DNA of 64,000 bases from Streptomyces chrestomyceticus JCM 4735. Its GTDB lineage: Bacteria; Actinomycetota; Actinomycetes; Streptomycetales; Streptomycetaceae. The DNA lies in NCBI RefSeq assembly GCF_003865135.1, contig NZ_BHZC01000001.1, positions 2,232,001 through 2,296,000 of the forward strand, written 5' to 3'. The notes beneath the pieces were generated by a model. That model made no database searches and was not told the DNA's origin. It saw only the letters and a program-made list of their open reading frames with translations. The stretch's first letter is position 1; each line of letters begins with the position of its first letter. This document shows, one piece after another, positions 1 through 9,066 of this stretch. Position numbers and translations under genes: made by a program.

Positions 1-2
1 AC

Positions 3-332
3 GTGGCGTCCACCGCCAGCGGCCAGTGCTGGGCCCTGAGCGTCAACTGCCCGGTGCCGGGCCCGGTCCCGGGCAGCCCCGCCAACCACGACTACCGCCC
101 CGGGTTCGCTGCGCCGCTGATGGCCAAGGACCTGGGCCTGGCCGCCAACGCGGTCCGCGCCGCCGGTGTGGACGCGGAACTCGGCCTGCGGGCCGCCGAA
201 CTGTACGCGGCGTTCGCCGAGGGCGACGGCGCGGCCGAGGACTTCTCCGGCATCGTCCGCACCATCAGACAGCGCTCCGGCACGGGCACAGGCACCGGCA
301 CTACCACTGAGAACGGAACCCCCACCGCATGA
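3..332 (+). CDS. mmsB: 3-hydroxyisobutyrate dehydrogenase, C-terminal part (5' end outside window)
   Basis: Only the last ~109 codons are inside the window; the true start lies upstream. The product would oxidise 3-hydroxyisobutyrate to methylmalonate semialdehyde with NAD+ in valine breakdown. The visible part matches the all-helical C-terminal domain of beta-hydroxyacid dehydrogenases: the KDLGLA segment (~residues 42-47 of the fragment), where the lysine begins the cofactor/substrate helix, and a terminal DFSGIV motif before a Gly/Thr-rich tail. Its stop overlaps the start of the following enoyl-CoA hydratase gene by 4 nt (ATGA), so the two are probably translationally coupled in a branched-chain amino acid catabolic operon extending to the left. 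The NAD-binding Rossmann half cannot be checked here. Confidence 0.85.
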   Translation: MASTASGQCWALSVNCPVPGPVPGSPANHDYRPGFAAPLMAKDLGLAANAVRAAGVDAELGLRAAELYAAFAEGDGAAEDFSGIVRTIRQRSGTGTGTGTTTENGTPTA

Positions 333-1138
333 CCGACACCACCACCCCCGCCGACGCCCGTACCCACCCGTACGAAACGATCCTCGTCGAGCGCACCGGC
401 CGCACCGCCACCCTCACCCTCAACCGCCCCAAGGCGCTCAACGCCCTCAACCTCCAGGTGATGACCGAGGTCGTGGCGGCCACCGAGGAACTGGACCGCG
501 ACCCGGACATCGGCTGCATCGTCATCACCGGCTCGGTGAAGGCGTTCGCCGCCGGAGCCGACATCAAGGAGATGCGCCCGCAGTCGTACATGGACATGTA
601 CCTCAGCGACTGGTTCACCGCCTGGGACCGCCTCGGCGCCCTCCGCACCCCCACCGTCGCGGCAGTCGCCGGGCACGCGCTGGGCGGCGGCTGCGAACTG
701 GCGATGCTCTGCGACATCCTGCTCGCCGCCGACACCGCCGTCTTCGGCCAGCCCGAGATCAAACTGGGCGTCATCCCGGGCATCGGCGGTTCCCAGCGCC
801 TCACCCGCGCCGTCGGCAAGGCCAGGGCGATGGACCTCTGCCTGACCGGCCGCACCATGGACGCCACGGAGGCCGAACGCGCCGGACTCGTCTCCCGGGT
901 GGTACCGGCCGCCGACCTGCTGACCGAGGCCCGCACCGTCGCCGGACAGGTGGCGGCGATGTCCGCGCCGGTCGCCATGATGGCCAAGGAAGCCGTCAAC
1001 CGCGCCTTCGAAACCACCCTCGCCGAGGGCGTCCGCTTCGAACGCCGCCTGTTCCACGCGGTATTCGCCACCGCGGACCAGAAGGAGGGCATGACGGCGT
1101 TCGTGGAGAAGCGGGCGGCGGAGTTCACTCACCGGTGA
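329..1138 (+). CDS. enoyl-CoA hydratase/isomerase (crotonase) family protein
   Basis: This 269-aa protein hydrates enoyl-CoA thioesters; next to mmsB it probably acts on valine or fatty-acid intermediates. Crotonase features are clear: the oxyanion-hole segment AAGADIKEM, a second oxyanion loop [11 protein letters not shown] carrying the first catalytic Glu, and [12 protein letters not shown] carrying the second catalytic Glu, so hydratase activity is expected. Length matches the family. The ATG at 329 overlaps the mmsB stop, giving coupling. The 3' end overlaps the convergent prpR gene by about 14 nt. Exact substrate cannot be told from sequence; short-chain enoyl-CoA or methacrylyl-CoA are both reasonable. 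Confidence 0.9.
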   Translation: MTDTTTPADARTHPYETILVERTGRTATLTLNRPKALNALNLQVMTEVVAATEELDRDPDIGCIVITGSVKAFAAGADIKEMRPQSYMDMYLSDWFTAWDRLGALRTPTVAAVAGHALGGGCELAMLCDILLAADTAVFGQPEIKLGVIPGIGGSQRLTRAVGKARAMDLCLTGRTMDATEAERAGLVSRVVPAADLLTEARTVAGQVAAMSAPVAMMAKEAVNRAFETTLAEGVRFERRLFHAVFATADQKEGMTAFVEKRAAEFTHR

Positions 1139-2588
1139 GCGTCCTCGGGGCCCGCCACGCCGGGACGGGCCCCGACCACCGGATACGGCACATGCGTCCG
1201 CCGATCCGGGTCCACCGCGAGGCGGCCGCCCGCCGGGGGCCGGGCGCGCTGGGTGCAGTCGCGGCGTTCGCAGAGGCGGCAGCCGAGGCCGATGGGGGTG
1301 GCCGCTCGGGGTCGTCGAGGGCGATGCCTGCCGCGTAGACGAGGCGGTGGGCGTGGCGGAGTTCGCAGCCGAGGGCGACGGCGAAGTCGGCGCGGGGGGC
1401 GTGGTGGCCGAAGCCACCTCGGGTCACGGTGCGGGCGATCCAGAAGTGGCGTTTGCCGTCCGGCATCTCGGCGACCTGGGTGAGGACGCGGCCGGGGGCG
1501 GCGAACGCCTCGTAGACCGTCCACAGGGGGCAGGTGCCGCCCAGGCGGGAGAAGTGGAAGTCGGTGGCGGACTGGCGTTTGGAGATGTTGCCGGCCCGGT
1601 CCACGCGCAGGAAGGCGAAGGGGACGCCGCGCCGGCCGGTGCGCTGGAGGGTGCTGAGGCGGTGGCAGACCGTTTCGAAGCCGACGCCGAAGCGGGCCTG
1701 GAGGAGTTCGATGTCGTAGTGGAGTTCCTCGGCGGCCGCGTGGAAGGCGGTGTACGGCATGAGGAGCGCGCCCGCGAAGTAGTCGGCGAGGCCGATGCGG
1801 GTGAGGGCGGCGGATTCGGGCGAGGAGGGGTGGGCGGTGGCGGTGAGGGTGTCGAGGAGGCTGCCCTGTTCCAGTAAGGCCAGTTGAGTGGCCAGTTGGA
1901 AGGCCCGGCGGCCTTCGGTGAGCCAGGGTGAGAGGAAGAGCAGGCCCGCTTCGGGATCGTAGCGGCGGACGTCGGGGGACCGGCCCGGGGCGGCCTGGAC
2001 GACCCGTACGCCGTGCCGTTCGGCGAGGCGGGCGGTGAGGGCGTCGGCCGCCCTGGCGGGGCGCAGGCCCAGTTCGGCGGCGGTGCGCTCGGCGGCGGCG
2101 TCCAGGGGGTCGACGTGGTTGTGCTGGACGTGGAAGAAGTCCCGTACCTCGTCGTGCGGTTCGGCGGGCGGCAGGACGGCGGTGTCGTCCGGTCCGGCGA
2201 GGGCGGCGGCCTGTTCGGTGGCGTAGCGGTAGCGGCGGTGCAGGGCGACCAGGGCGCGGGCCACCTCGGGGTGGTCGCGGGCGACCTCGGCGATCTCCTC
2301 GGCGGGCGGCGGGGTGCCGCACGCCTCGTCGCCGAGGGCGGCGCGCAGGTCGGTGGTGAGGCGTTCCTCGCCGGCCTCGGAGAAGTACTCGGCGTCGACG
2401 CCCAGGACTTCCGCGATGCGCAGCAGGACGGGGGCGGTGAGCGGCCGCTGGCTCTGTTCGATCTGGTTGAGGTAGCTGGTGGAGATGCCCAGCGCGCGGG
2501 CGAGCTGCACCTGGTTGAGGCCGTGCTCGCGGCGGAGCCGGCGCAGCTTGGCGTGCGCGTAGATCTTGCGGACGGGCGGTCGTGTCAT
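1125..2588 (-). CDS. prpR: PrpR/RamB-type transcriptional regulator (XRE HTH + IrrE-like + DUF2083), C-terminus frameshifted
   Basis: Short-chain fatty acyl/propionate regulator by family and position. The N-terminus is an XRE helix-turn-helix (~residues 8-62, with [13 protein letters not shown] and [12 protein letters not shown]), followed by the IrrE/DUF955-like and DUF2083 regions. ATG 2588 was chosen because the HTH begins right after it. Divergent from prpDBC, as expected for a propionate-responsive activator like mycobacterial PrpR (known size about 486 aa). Odd feature: near position 1300 the family C-terminus ([14 protein letters not shown], then VPYPVV) is found in the -1 frame, ending at 1129, while this frame reads out of phase to 1125. 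Restoring one base gives 486 aa. The lost segment holds a Cys cluster linked in PrpR to iron-sulfur binding. Sequencing error and true mutation are both possible. Confidence 0.8.
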   Translation of the reverse strand: MTRPPVRKIYAHAKLRRLRREHGLNQVQLARALGISTSYLNQIEQSQRPLTAPVLLRIAEVLGVDAEYFSEAGEERLTTDLRAALGDEACGTPPPAEEIAEVARDHPEVARALVALHRRYRYATEQAAALAGPDDTAVLPPAEPHDEVRDFFHVQHNHVDPLDAAAERTAAELGLRPARAADALTARLAERHGVRVVQAAPGRSPDVRRYDPEAGLLFLSPWLTEGRRAFQLATQLALLEQGSLLDTLTATAHPSSPESAALTRIGLADYFAGALLMPYTAFHAAAEELHYDIELLQARFGVGFETVCHRLSTLQRTGRRGVPFAFLRVDRAGNISKRQSATDFHFSRLGGTCPLWTVYEAFAAPGRVLTQVAEMPDGKRHFWIARTVTRGGFGHHAPRADFAVALGCELRHAHRLVYAAGIALDDPERPPPSASAAASANAATAPSAPGPRRAAASRWTRIGGRMCRIRWSGPVPAWRAPRTLTGE

Positions 2589-2632
2589 ACCGCTGCCCCC
2601 TTCGTGGCGTGCGCCGACGTTCCGTCGCCTCG

Positions 2633-2660
2633 TGCGAACGTAGCATCCGCAGGATTCGCA
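2633..2660. promoter_or_regulatory. inverted repeat in prpR-prpD divergent region, candidate PrpR operator
   Basis: The 198-bp divergent gap (2589-2786) contains TGCGAA (2633-2638) and its inverted copy TTCGCA (2655-2660), with a further TTCGC at ~2664. RamB/PrpR-family regulators are known to bind short TTTGCAAA/TTGCAA-like sites, so this is a plausible but unproven operator. No convincing -35/-10 pair stands out. Confidence 0.35.
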
Positions 2661-2786
2661 GCTTTCGCCGATCCGCAGTCCGGCACGGGAGGAAATCCGC
2701 AGGGTGGAGCGGTCGCGGCGGGGCGCTCGGCGGGGCAGGCTCGGCAGCGTAGGACGCCGCATTCCGCACCGCCTCCGAGGAGTCCC

Positions 2787-4304
2787 GTGATCGATCATCA
2801 GGTACGTGTCCACCCCAGCGCCGACCGGCTGCCGCGCGAGGAGCAACTGGCCTGGAAGCTGGCGGCCGTCGCCACCGGCACCCAGGACGCACCGGACCTC
2901 GACCCGGACGCGGCGGCGATGGCCGCCGACCGGATCGTCGACAACGCCGCGGTGGCCATGGCCTCGCTGCGCCGCCGCCCGGTCGCCGTGGCCCGGGCCC
3001 AGGCCGGGCCGCATCCGGGCGCTCCGGGCGCCTCGGTCTTCGGTGCGGGCGGTCTGCGGGCCTCGCCCGAGTGGGCGGCCTGGGCCAACGGCACCGCCGT
3101 ACGGGAGCTGGACTTCCACGACACGTTCCTGGCCGCGGACTACGCCCACCCGGGCGACAGCATCCCGCCGCTGCTGGCCGTCGCCCAGCACACCGGGCGC
3201 GGCGGCGCCGACCTGCTGCGCGGCATCATCGCCGCGTACGAGGTGCACGTCGCGCTCGTACGGGGCATCTGCCTGCACCGGCACCGTATCGACCATGTCG
3301 CCCACCTGAGCGCGGCGCAGGCGTGCGGCATCGGTGCGCTGCTGCGGCTGCCGACGGAGGTGGTGTACCAGGCCGTGCAGCAGGCCGTGCACACGACGAC
3401 CGCGACGCGGCAGTCCCGTAAGGGCGAGATCTCCAGTTGGAAGGCGTTCGCCCCGGCCTTCGCCGGGAAGGCCGCGGTCGAGGCGGTGGACCGGGCGATG
3501 CGGGGTGAGGGCTCGCCGTCGCCCGTCTACGAGGGCGAGGACGGGTTCCTGGCATGGCTGCTGGACGGTCCGGAGGCCACGTACACCGTCCCGCTGCCGG
3601 AGCCCGGAGAGGCGCGGCGCGCGATTCTCGACACGTACACGAAGGAGCACTCGGCCGAGTACCAGGCACAGGCCGTCATCGACCTGGCGCGGCGGCTGCG
3701 GGAGCGGACCGGGCCGCTGGAAAAGGTGCGCGGCATCGTGCTGCACACCAGCCGGCACACGCATCAGGTGATCGGCTCCGGGGCCGGCGACCCGCAGAAG
3801 TACGATCCGCAGGCGAGCCGCGAGACGCTGGACCACTCGGTGCCGTACATCTTCGCGGTGGCACTGGAGGACGGCTGCTGGCACCACGAACGCTCGTACG
3901 CGCCCGAGCGCGCCGCGCGGCCGGAGACCGTGGAGCTGTGGCGGAAGATCAGCACCGTCGAGGACCCGGAGTGGACACGCCGCTACCACCACCCGGACCC
4001 GGAGCGGCGCGCGTTCGGCGGCCGGGCCGTGGTGACGCTGGCCGACGGCACGGTGATCGAGGACGAGCTGGCGGTGGCCGACGCGCACCCGGCCGGGGCA
4101 CGGCCCTTCGGCCGGGACGCCTACGCGGCCAAGTTCCGCGCGCTGGCCGAGGGCGTCGTGCCGGGCGCTGCGCAGGACCGGTTCCTGGCGGCGGCCCACG
4201 GGCTGCCCGCGCTGGACGGGCCCGGCCTGGACGGCCTCTTCCCCGTGGTGGACACCGACGCCCTCGCCGCGTACGACGCCACGCTCCCGAAGGGCCTGTT
4301 CTGA
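2787..4304 (+). CDS. prpD: MmgE/PrpD family 2-methylcitrate dehydratase
   Basis: Dehydrates 2-methylcitrate to 2-methyl-cis-aconitate in the methylcitrate cycle (cytosolic). The 505-aa product shows MmgE/PrpD features: an N-terminal helical domain with LDFHDTFLA followed by [13 protein letters not shown], typical of the family active-site region, and the conserved [20 protein letters not shown] segment near the middle of the C-terminal half. GTG 2787 is preferred because GAGGAG lies 4 nt upstream and the protein then starts like its homologues; the longer open frame back to 2013 is antisense to prpR. Its stop overlaps the prpB ATG (TGATG), indicating coupling. Likely controlled by the divergent prpR. 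Confidence 0.92.
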   Translation: MIDHQVRVHPSADRLPREEQLAWKLAAVATGTQDAPDLDPDAAAMAADRIVDNAAVAMASLRRRPVAVARAQAGPHPGAPGASVFGAGGLRASPEWAAWANGTAVRELDFHDTFLAADYAHPGDSIPPLLAVAQHTGRGGADLLRGIIAAYEVHVALVRGICLHRHRIDHVAHLSAAQACGIGALLRLPTEVVYQAVQQAVHTTTATRQSRKGEISSWKAFAPAFAGKAAVEAVDRAMRGEGSPSPVYEGEDGFLAWLLDGPEATYTVPLPEPGEARRAILDTYTKEHSAEYQAQAVIDLARRLRERTGPLEKVRGIVLHTSRHTHQVIGSGAGDPQKYDPQASRETLDHSVPYIFAVALEDGCWHHERSYAPERAARPETVELWRKISTVEDPEWTRRYHHPDPERRAFGGRAVVTLADGTVIEDELAVADAHPAGARPFGRDAYAAKFRALAEGVVPGAAQDRFLAAAHGLPALDGPGLDGLFPVVDTDALAAYDATLPKGLF

Positions 4305-5209
4305 TGCTGCACACCCGCACCACCGCCGCCGAACGGCGCCGTGACCTGCGCGAGAAGCTGGCCTCCGGGCGGCTGCTGCGCGTCCCCGGCGCGATCAACC
4401 CGCTCTCCGCGAAGCTCATCGAGGAGACCGGTTTCGACGCCTGCTACCTGTCCGGCGCGGTGCTCGCCGCCGACCTGGGACTGCCCGACATCGGGCTGAC
4501 CACCTCCACCGAGATCGCGGCCCGCGCCCAGCAGTTCACCAGGGTCACCGGCCTGCCCGCCCTCATCGACGCCGACACCGGCTTCGGCGAGCCGATGAAC
4601 GCCGCCCGGACCGTCCAGTTGATGGAGGACGCCGGGCTGGCCGGGCTGCATCTGGAGGACCAGGTGAACCCCAAGCGGTGCGGTCATCTGGACGGCAAGG
4701 CGGTGGTGCCGCGCGAGGAGATGGTGCGCCGGCTGCGGGCCGCCGCCGACGCGCGCCGCGATCCGGACTTCCTGTTGATGGCCCGTACGGACGCCCGCTC
4801 GGTGGAGGGCCTGGACGCGGCGGTCGACCGGGCCCGCGCGTACGTGGACGCGGGCGCCGACGCCATCTTTCCCGAAGCGCTGCGCGACGAGGCGGAGTTC
4901 GCCGCGTTCCGGGCCGCCGTGGACGTGCCGCTGCTCGCCAACATGACCGAGTTCGGCAAGAGCCCGCTGCTCGGCGCGGCCACCCTCGAACGGCTCGGCT
5001 ACAACATCGCCCTCTACCCCGTCACCCTGCTGCGCCTGGCGATGGGCGCCGTCGAGGACGGCCTGCGCACCCTCGCCGCCGACGGCACGCAGGAGGCGCT
5101 GCTGCCCCGGATGCAGACCCGCTCCCGGCTGTACGAACTCCTCGGCTACGAGCAGTACGCGGCCTTCGACTCGGCCGTCTTCGACTTCACGCTCCCGCCC
5201 GGCGACTGA
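4304..5209 (+). CDS. prpB: methylisocitrate lyase
   Basis: Cleaves 2-methylisocitrate into pyruvate and succinate, the last methylcitrate-cycle step. The 301-aa sequence has isocitrate lyase/PEP mutase superfamily hallmarks: the DADTGFGE metal-binding loop (around residue 90), the catalytic-cysteine motif KRCGH (residues 124-128, Cys126), and ARTDAR. Length fits PrpB (about 290-305 aa) rather than the longer isocitrate lyases. The ATG overlaps the prpD stop by one base and the gene is followed after 18 nt by prpC, so prpDBC form one operon. Confidence 0.93.
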   Translation: MLHTRTTAAERRRDLREKLASGRLLRVPGAINPLSAKLIEETGFDACYLSGAVLAADLGLPDIGLTTSTEIAARAQQFTRVTGLPALIDADTGFGEPMNAARTVQLMEDAGLAGLHLEDQVNPKRCGHLDGKAVVPREEMVRRLRAAADARRDPDFLLMARTDARSVEGLDAAVDRARAYVDAGADAIFPEALRDEAEFAAFRAAVDVPLLANMTEFGKSPLLGAATLERLGYNIALYPVTLLRLAMGAVEDGLRTLAADGTQEALLPRMQTRSRLYELLGYEQYAAFDSAVFDFTLPPGD

Positions 5210-5227
5210 CCCGCACCGGAGGCTTCC

Positions 5228-6363
5228 ATGACCACCACCCCGCCGGAGATCCACCGCGGCCTGGCCGGTGTCGTCGTCGACACCACCGCCGTCTCCACCG
5301 TGATCGCCGAGACCAACTCCCTGACCTACCGGGGCTACCCGGTGCAGGAGCTGGCGGCCCGCCGCTCCTTCGAGGAGGTCGCGTACCTGCTCTGGTACGG
5401 CGACCTCCCCGACGCCGCGGAACTGCGCGCCTTCCAGGCCCGCGAACGGGTTCTGCGACCGCTGGACCGCACCACCGGCGATCTGCTCGCACGGCTGCCG
5501 GAGAGCTGCCACCCGATGGACGTGCTGCGCACCGCCGTCAGCTTCTTCGGCGCCGAGGACCCGGCCGAGGACGACGGCAGCACGGCCGCCCACCGCGCCA
5601 AGTCCCTCGCCCTGCTGGCGAAGCTGCCGGTGGTGGTCGCCGCGGACCACCGCAGGCGGCGCGGTCTCGCGCCGGTGCCCCCGACCCCGGGCTGGGCTTC
5701 GCGGAGAACTTCTTCCACATGTGCTTCGGCCAGGTCCCGGAGCCCGAAGTGGTCCGCTGCTTCGAGATCTCCCTCATCCTGTACGCGGAACACAGCTTCA
5801 ACGCGTCGACGTTCACCGCGCGCGTCGTCACCTCCACCCTCTCCGACCTCTACAGCGCGGTGACCGCCGCCATCGGCGCGCTCAAGGGACCGCTGCACGG
5901 CGGCGCCAACGAGGCGGTGATGCGCATGCTGGCGGAGATCGGCGACGCGGAACACGCCGACGCGTGGCTGGCGGCGGCCCTGGCGGACCGGCGCAAGATC
6001 ATGGGGTTCGGGCACCGCGTCTACAAGCACGGCGACTCCCGCGTCCCGGTGATGCAGGAGGCCACCGACCGGCTCGTGGCCCTGAGCGGCGACCCCGGAG
6101 CGGCCCGCCTGGCCGCGGCGCACACGGCGCTGCGCGAGGCGGTGCTGCGGCGCAAGGGCATCCACCCGAACCTGGACTATCCGGCAGGACTGGCCTACCA
6201 CCTGATGGGCTTCGACATCCCCGCCTTCACGCCGATCTTCGTGATGAGCCGGATCACCGGCTGGACCGCCCACATCACCGAACAGCTCGCCCACAACGCG
6301 CTGATCCGGCCGCTGGGCGCGTACAACGGGCCGGGGCAGCGGGCGGTGCCGGGGGCGGCGTGA
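5228..6363 (+). pseudogene. prpC: 2-methylcitrate synthase (citrate synthase family), broken by a -1 frameshift near 5675
   Basis: Condenses propionyl-CoA with oxaloacetate to give 2-methylcitrate. The first frame (from ATG 5228, ~150 codons) carries the N-terminal citrate-synthase region up to VVVAADHRRRRGLAPV; the family then continues in the -1 frame with PDPGLGFAENFFHMCFG and runs to the TGA at 6361-6363. That second part contains the catalytic His segments (LKGPLHGGAN; GFGHRVYKHGDSR) and FTPIFVMSRITGW. The total span is 1136 nt, exactly one base short of 379 codons, and the break sits in GTGCCCCCG. Adding one base would give a 378-aa PrpC. It could be an assembly indel; if real, the cycle lacks its first enzyme unless another synthase substitutes. 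Confidence 0.88.
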
Positions 6364-6428
6364 GCCGGGCAGCGCGCGGGCGGCTTCGGCGGGCGTGCCG
6401 GTACGGCGTACACGGGTACAGCAGGGTC

Positions 6429-7037
6429 ATGCGGACGTGGCGGCTCGATCTGGCGGTGGGGCGATGGGCGGAAGCCCTTCTCCCCGGCATGGTGCGGCGC
6501 GTGCTGCGAGGGGCGGAGCCGCAGCCTCGGTGGGTGCCACGGCGTGTGCTGACGGTGGTGTCGGCCGATGTCGACGCCACCGCCGGTGTCGGCGCGGCCT
6601 GGGTCGTGTGGCGCCCGAAGGCCGCGGGAGCGCGGCAGCACATCCTGATCGTCGAGCGCCGTCGAGGACGGTGGAGGTACGTGGGCGGAAGCAGCGGCCC
6701 GGTGGCGGAAGCCGACGAGGTCGGCGTGATCGGTATCGGCGGGGGCGGGGGCGTGCGCGGCCTCGCCCACCGCCCTGACCCGCCGTACTCCGTCGGCGCT
6801 CCGTCCTGGATCGGCTACGCGGAGGTCCACTTGGGGCGGGAGGTCCGTCACCTTCTCGTCGGTGACCGCCGGATCGAGGTGTGCGGCCGGCGCAGGATCG
6901 TCATCGTCTGGCGGTCCGCCCGCGCCAGGGTCCGTCCCCTCCTCGTGGCTCTCGGGCGTCGGGGTGCGGAGCTTTCCCGTCTCGGCCCGAAGACGTCCTG
7001 GACTCGCGTACCTGGGCGCTGTTGCAAGACGAGTTGA
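6429..7037 (+). CDS. hypothetical protein
   Basis: I do not recognise the function. From ATG 6429 the frame encodes ~202 aa with Streptomyces-like codon use over its first ~180 codons. It contains a central segment HILIVERRRGRWRYVGGS followed by VGVIGIGGGGGVRGL, which looks like a beta-rich cytosolic domain; no signal peptide or membrane segment is obvious. After ~6980 third-position GC drops in this frame and rises in the -1 frame, which reads RPEDVLDSRTWALLQDELRE, so the last ~18 residues may be out of phase (the same direction of shift as in prpC). The reverse-strand 302-aa frame across this region has poor codon statistics and was not called. Confidence 0.5.
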   Translation: MRTWRLDLAVGRWAEALLPGMVRRVLRGAEPQPRWVPRRVLTVVSADVDATAGVGAAWVVWRPKAAGARQHILIVERRRGRWRYVGGSSGPVAEADEVGVIGIGGGGGVRGLAHRPDPPYSVGAPSWIGYAEVHLGREVRHLLVGDRRIEVCGRRRIVIVWRSARARVRPLLVALGRRGAELSRLGPKTSWTRVPGRCCKTS

Positions 7038-7233
7038 GGGAAGACGGTAAGGCCATTTCGCCTGGATCACGCGATCAGCGATTCGGGTGTGCCGTTGCCT
7101 CACGGGCAGCGGGCGCGGATCAACCCGTCCCTCCGGGGCGGAGCCAGCGTGTCACACGGCGCCGACGCCGCCCCGAGGAGACATCCTGTGGGCACTTGTG
7201 ATCGCGGACGCAGCCGACGAGAAGGAGCCAGCG

Positions 7234-7574
7234 ATGCCGGTGCCGTCGCAGGGCGTTACGGTCGTGGCGCTCCTCGCGGACCCGGACGCGCCGACGGAGA
7301 TCGCTCAGCGCATGGCCCGGACTACGCGGGCCTGATGGTCGTCAACTTGGCGTGGGCGCTGTTCATCCTCAACGACCAAGTGTTCGCTTCCCTGACGCGA
7401 GCCCCGCTCAACGCCACGGAGTACTGGACGTTGTCCTGGTTCGTCGCTTCGGTCGCCACCGTGGGCGGCGCCCTCGGGTCGGGCTTGGAGAGCGACGAGG
7501 CGATCCGGGCAGCCGCCTACTCCAAGCGCGATCAGGAACGCCGCAGAGCGCTGTACGACGACCACGGTGACTAG
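7234..7574 (+). pseudogene. remnant of a membrane protein gene with internal deletion
   Basis: Two coding-looking pieces abut in different frames. The first starts at ATG 7234 after an AAGGAG (7221-7226) and reads MPVPSQGVTVVALLADPDAP, then stops at 7335. The second starts at ATG 7335 (TGATG) and reads VVNLAWALFILNDQVFASLT, a membrane-like helix, then a second hydrophobic stretch and a charged tail ESDEAIRAAAYSKRDQERRR. From memory, Streptomyces proteins of unknown function begin like the first piece and end like the second with a few hundred residues between, so I read this as an internally deleted relic. Alternative: two tiny overlapping genes, one a ~79-aa membrane protein. Confidence 0.45.
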
Positions 7575-7650
7575 GCCGGTCTTCGCGGGCTTGCAGGGGA
7601 TCGCGTCGATCACCTGACGTTGATCCGAACGCAACCGCCTGGGCCGCCGC

Positions 7651-8790
7651 TCACCGCTCCCGGTACAACTCCCGCGCGATGATCGACCGCTGGACCTCGG
7701 TGGCCCCCTCGTAGATGCGCGGCGCCCGGACCTCGCGGTAGAGGTGTTCCAGGAGGTGGCCGCGGCGCAGGGCGCGGGCGCCGTGCAGTTGGACGGCGGT
7801 GTCCACGGCGTGCTGGGCGGTCTCGGTGGCCAGGAGTTTGGCCATCGCGGAGCGCTTGGCGATGTCGGGGGCGCCGCTGTCGTACGCGGAGGCGGCCGCG
7901 TAGACCAGGAGGCGGGCGGCCTCGATACGGGTGGCCGTCTCGGCGAGCTGGTGGGAGACCGACTGGAGGTCCTTGAGCGGGCCGCCGAACGCGGTGCGGT
8001 CCGCGGTGTGCGCGAGGGCGGCGTCCAGGGCGGCCTGGGCCATGCCCACCGCGAAGGCGCCGACGCTCGGACGGAAGAGGTTCAGGGTGCGCATCGCGAC
8101 GCCGAAGCCGCGGTCCACCTCGCCCACCACGTCGTCGCGGGTGACCGGGACGCCGTCGAAGGCCAGGGTGCCGATCGGGTGCGGGCTGAGCATGTCCAGC
8201 GGGGTGCCGGACAGGCCGGGACGGCCGGCGGGGACGAGGAAGGCGGTGATGCCTCGGGAGCCCGCGCCGCCACCGGTCCGCGCGAAGACGGTGACGAAGT
8301 CGGCCTCGGGCGCGTTGGAGATCCAGCACTTCTCGCCGGTGAGCCGCCAGCGACCGGCGCTCGGCGGGCCGTCCGGCTCGGCGGACAGGGTGAGTGCGGC
8401 GGCGTCGGAGCCCGCGGCGGGCTCGCTCAGTGCGAAGGCGGCCACCGCGCGGCCCGCGACCACCTCGGGCAGCCAGCGGTCCCGCTGGGCGGCCGTACCG
8501 GACTGGACGACCGGGTACGTGCCCAGGCCCTGGAGTGCCAGCGCGGTCTCGGCCTCGGTCGACTCCTGGGCCAGTGACTCGCGCAGCAGGCACAGGTCGA
8601 GGGCGCGTACCGGGCCGTCGGCGGGGAACATCCGGCGCAGCAGGCCGAGTTCGCCGAGGGCGGTCACCAAGGGGCGGTTGACGCGGCCGGGTTCGCCGCG
8701 TTCCGCCAGCGGGCGCAGCCGCTCGGCGGCGAGGGCGCGCAGTTCGGCGCACCACTTCCGGTCCTGCGGTTCCAGCGCGAATGCGGTCAC
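7651..8790 (-). CDS. acyl-CoA dehydrogenase family protein
   Basis: FAD-dependent alpha,beta-oxidation of an acyl-CoA thioester. The 379-aa product has the acyl-CoA dehydrogenase signatures: AFALSEPAAGSDA, LTGEKCWISNA (FAD-binding strands), DRTAFGGPLKDLQSV in the C-terminal helical domain, and QLHGARALRRG. The final region RIYEGATEVQRSIIAREL carries the Glu (YEGATE) usually acting as catalytic base. GTG 8790 has GGGAG upstream. It is divergent from the aryl-CoA ligase gene at 9067 and shares with it a palindrome-containing promoter region, so it probably belongs to the same aromatic-acid or side-chain degradation pathway. The substrate cannot be read from the sequence. Confidence 0.88.
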   Translation of the reverse strand: MTAFALEPQDRKWCAELRALAAERLRPLAERGEPGRVNRPLVTALGELGLLRRMFPADGPVRALDLCLLRESLAQESTEAETALALQGLGTYPVVQSGTAAQRDRWLPEVVAGRAVAAFALSEPAAGSDAAALTLSAEPDGPPSAGRWRLTGEKCWISNAPEADFVTVFARTGGGAGSRGITAFLVPAGRPGLSGTPLDMLSPHPIGTLAFDGVPVTRDDVVGEVDRGFGVAMRTLNLFRPSVGAFAVGMAQAALDAALAHTADRTAFGGPLKDLQSVSHQLAETATRIEAARLLVYAAASAYDSGAPDIAKRSAMAKLLATETAQHAVDTAVQLHGARALRRGHLLEHLYREVRAPRIYEGATEVQRSIIARELYRER

Positions 8791-8918
8791 GGGCGGCTCC
8801 CTCGTCTCGGGCCCGGGGTGGCCGGGCGGGTCGCTCGGGGCGGTGTGCGGCGGGGGTCGGGGCGCGGCGGCGGCTTGCGCGGTAGGGCCCCGCGCCGTCG
8901 GACCGTATCGCGCTCTGT

Positions 8919-8930
8919 TGACTGTCGTCA
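8919..8930. promoter_or_regulatory. palindrome TGACTGTCGTCA, candidate operator (copy 1)
   Basis: TGAC-TGTC-GTCA lies in the divergent gap between the acyl-CoA dehydrogenase gene (start 8790) and the CoA ligase gene (start 9067). An identical 12-mer is at 20029-20040 upstream of the enoyl-CoA hydratase/monooxygenase operon. TTGACT (8918-8923) overlaps it and could serve as a -35 element. I infer a shared regulator, possibly the PaaX-type protein encoded at 10928. Confidence 0.5.
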
Positions 8931-9066
8931 CCGACACGTTACGCTGACGGCGGGCCGGCGCGGCAGTACCCGAACGGTTTCCCCAGCACGTCACGGCCGG
9001 GGTGCCGGGCAGGCCCGAGCAAGGTTCCGAGCGTCCCCGCCGTCGTCCGCAAGGGGGCACACCGGC

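Noticed and set aside
6195..7103. 302-codon minus-strand frame across the prpC 3' end and the gene at 6429
   Set aside because: Shadow frame with Pro/His/Arg-rich content, no domain, poor third-position GC; the plus frame from 6429 is better.
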